Source of the DNA: Candidatus Pacearchaeota archaeon | Lineage (GTDB): Archaea; Nanobdellota; Nanobdellia; Pacearchaeales; GW2011-AR1 | Assembly: GCA_026395775.1 (NCBI GenBank) | Contig: JAPLYA010000071.1 | Span: 1 to 5,039 of the forward strand | Direction of reading: 5' to 3' | DNA length: 5,039 nucleotides | Part shown: positions 4,639 through 5,039 of the stretch, piece by piece | Numbering within the stretch: position 1 is the stretch's first letter | Layout: every line of letters starts with the position of its first letter | Position numbers and translations under genes: made by a program | The notes under the pieces: generated by a model | Databases searched by the model: none | Told to the model about the DNA's origin: nothing | Seen by the model: the letters and a program-made list of their open reading frames with translations, nothing else

Positions 4639-4671
4639 ATGGGCCTCAGACCTTATTCTGAATTGAAATGA
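4639..4671 (+). CDS. possible 10-codon leader ORF overlapping the lipoprotein start
   Basis: An ATG at 4639 opens a short frame, MGLRPYSELK, whose TGA stop (4669-4671) overlaps the lipoprotein ATG (4668-4670) as ATGA. This overlap is typical of translational coupling. The ATG lies close to the predicted transcript start, so it might be read from a nearly leaderless end. A GGGGTGAT stretch (4633-4640) resembling an archaeal Shine-Dalgarno sequence overlaps it and is too far from 4668 to serve that start directly. The frame is short enough to be chance. Confidence 0.25.
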   Translation: MGLRPYSELK

Positions 4672-5039
4672 AAAAATTACTATATGGCTTGTTAAGTTTA
4701 TTAGTAACCGGATGCTCAATTAATCCTGCCAATCTGCCTAGAGAAAACCCTCAAAAAATTACTAATACACTAGAATCCCCAGCTCACGGCCCGTTTTATA
4801 TGGAAGAACAAACCCCTGCTACTGCCTTTTTTGATTCTTTTCCTGATAAAATTCAAGGCATAAGGGCAATTAGAAAATACAGAACCCCGGGAGCAAGAAG
4901 ATGCTTAGTTCATGTTTTGGATAATCATTTTTTTTGGAAAAAAGATTATTGGGATATTAAAAATCTTGAAAATGCAGAAGAAGAAAAGCTTCATTTCAAA
5001 ATTTTGAGAGAAAAATATGATTTGGTTAATGCAGTACAA
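4668..5039 (+). CDS. predicted lipoprotein, N-terminal 124 residues (cut by window edge)
   Basis: The frame is open from the ATG at 4668 to the last base. It begins with a short secretion signal, MKKLLYGLLSLLVTG, ending in a lipobox (V13-T14-G15-C16). C16 would be lipid-modified and tether the protein to the outside of the membrane. A polar, proline-containing linker follows (17-50), then a folded region with AFFDSFPDKIQGIRAIRKY (53-71), CLVHVLDNHFF (79-89) and a charged helix (about 101-124) ending in DLVNAVQ. The paired histidines in VHVLDNH hint at a metal or ligand site and loosely recall ChaN/Tiki-like proteins, but this is a weak impression. An in-frame stop at 4659-4661 leaves 4668 as the only ATG start. 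Expression may involve the short leader ORF. The gene lies just after the MITE-like insertion. Confidence 0.8.
   Translation, partial: MKKLLYGLLSLLVTGCSINPANLPRENPQKITNTLESPAHGPFYMEEQTPATAFFDSFPDKIQGIRAIRKYRTPGARRCLVHVLDNHFFWKKDYWDIKNLENAEEEKLHFKILREKYDLVNAVQ

Noticed and set aside
4633..4640. GGGGTGAT as the ribosome-binding site of the lipoprotein
   Set aside because: It lies 27 nt before the ATG, too far for direct use, and an in-frame stop at 4659 rules out an earlier start.

Overview
The window looks like a piece of an AT-rich archaeal genome, probably from a small-genome DPANN-type lineage (Pacearchaeota/Woesearchaeota-like). The archaeal signs are a glutamyl-tRNA synthetase of the archaeal/eukaryotic type with a KMSKS loop reading LSKRK, a pilin-like protein with a class III (prepilin-type) signal peptide, and an archaeal Elp3. 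In addition, almost every gene has a TATA-like box centred about 25 nt before its ATG and no Shine-Dalgarno motif, the layout of leaderless archaeal transcription. The DPANN placement is an inference from compact protein versions and gene style; no marker here proves it.

Layout. Positions 1-146 are intergenic, with a 12-bp palindrome and perhaps the start of a divergent gene at the left edge. A small coiled-coil protein of unknown function follows (147-467). An intergenic repeat (488-590) separates it from a 409-residue glutamyl-tRNA synthetase (621-1850) that has a complete catalytic core but no anticodon-binding barrels. A spacer with a degenerate repeat copy and a terminator-like hairpin plus T-run leads to a pilin-like secreted protein (2030-2461). 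A T-rich terminator and a second full repeat copy (2525-2628) fill the gap to the convergent elp3 gene (2632-4014, minus strand). elp3 and an unknown 119-residue protein (4065-4424) diverge from one shared TATA element. Downstream is a 148-bp MITE-like insertion (4443-4590) flanked by a perfect 9-bp duplication, then the promoter and 5' part of a lipoprotein gene that runs off the right edge.

How the genes relate. There is no clear multi-gene operon: each gene has its own promoter. gltX and elp3 both serve translation: one charges tRNA with glutamate, the other modifies U34 in the anticodons of a set of tRNAs. The pilin-like protein and the lipoprotein are surface or secreted products. The most notable non-coding content is two kinds of small intergenic elements: a family of about 103-nt hairpin repeats (two good copies and one degenerate copy) and one apparently mobile MITE-like element placed directly against the lipoprotein promoter.
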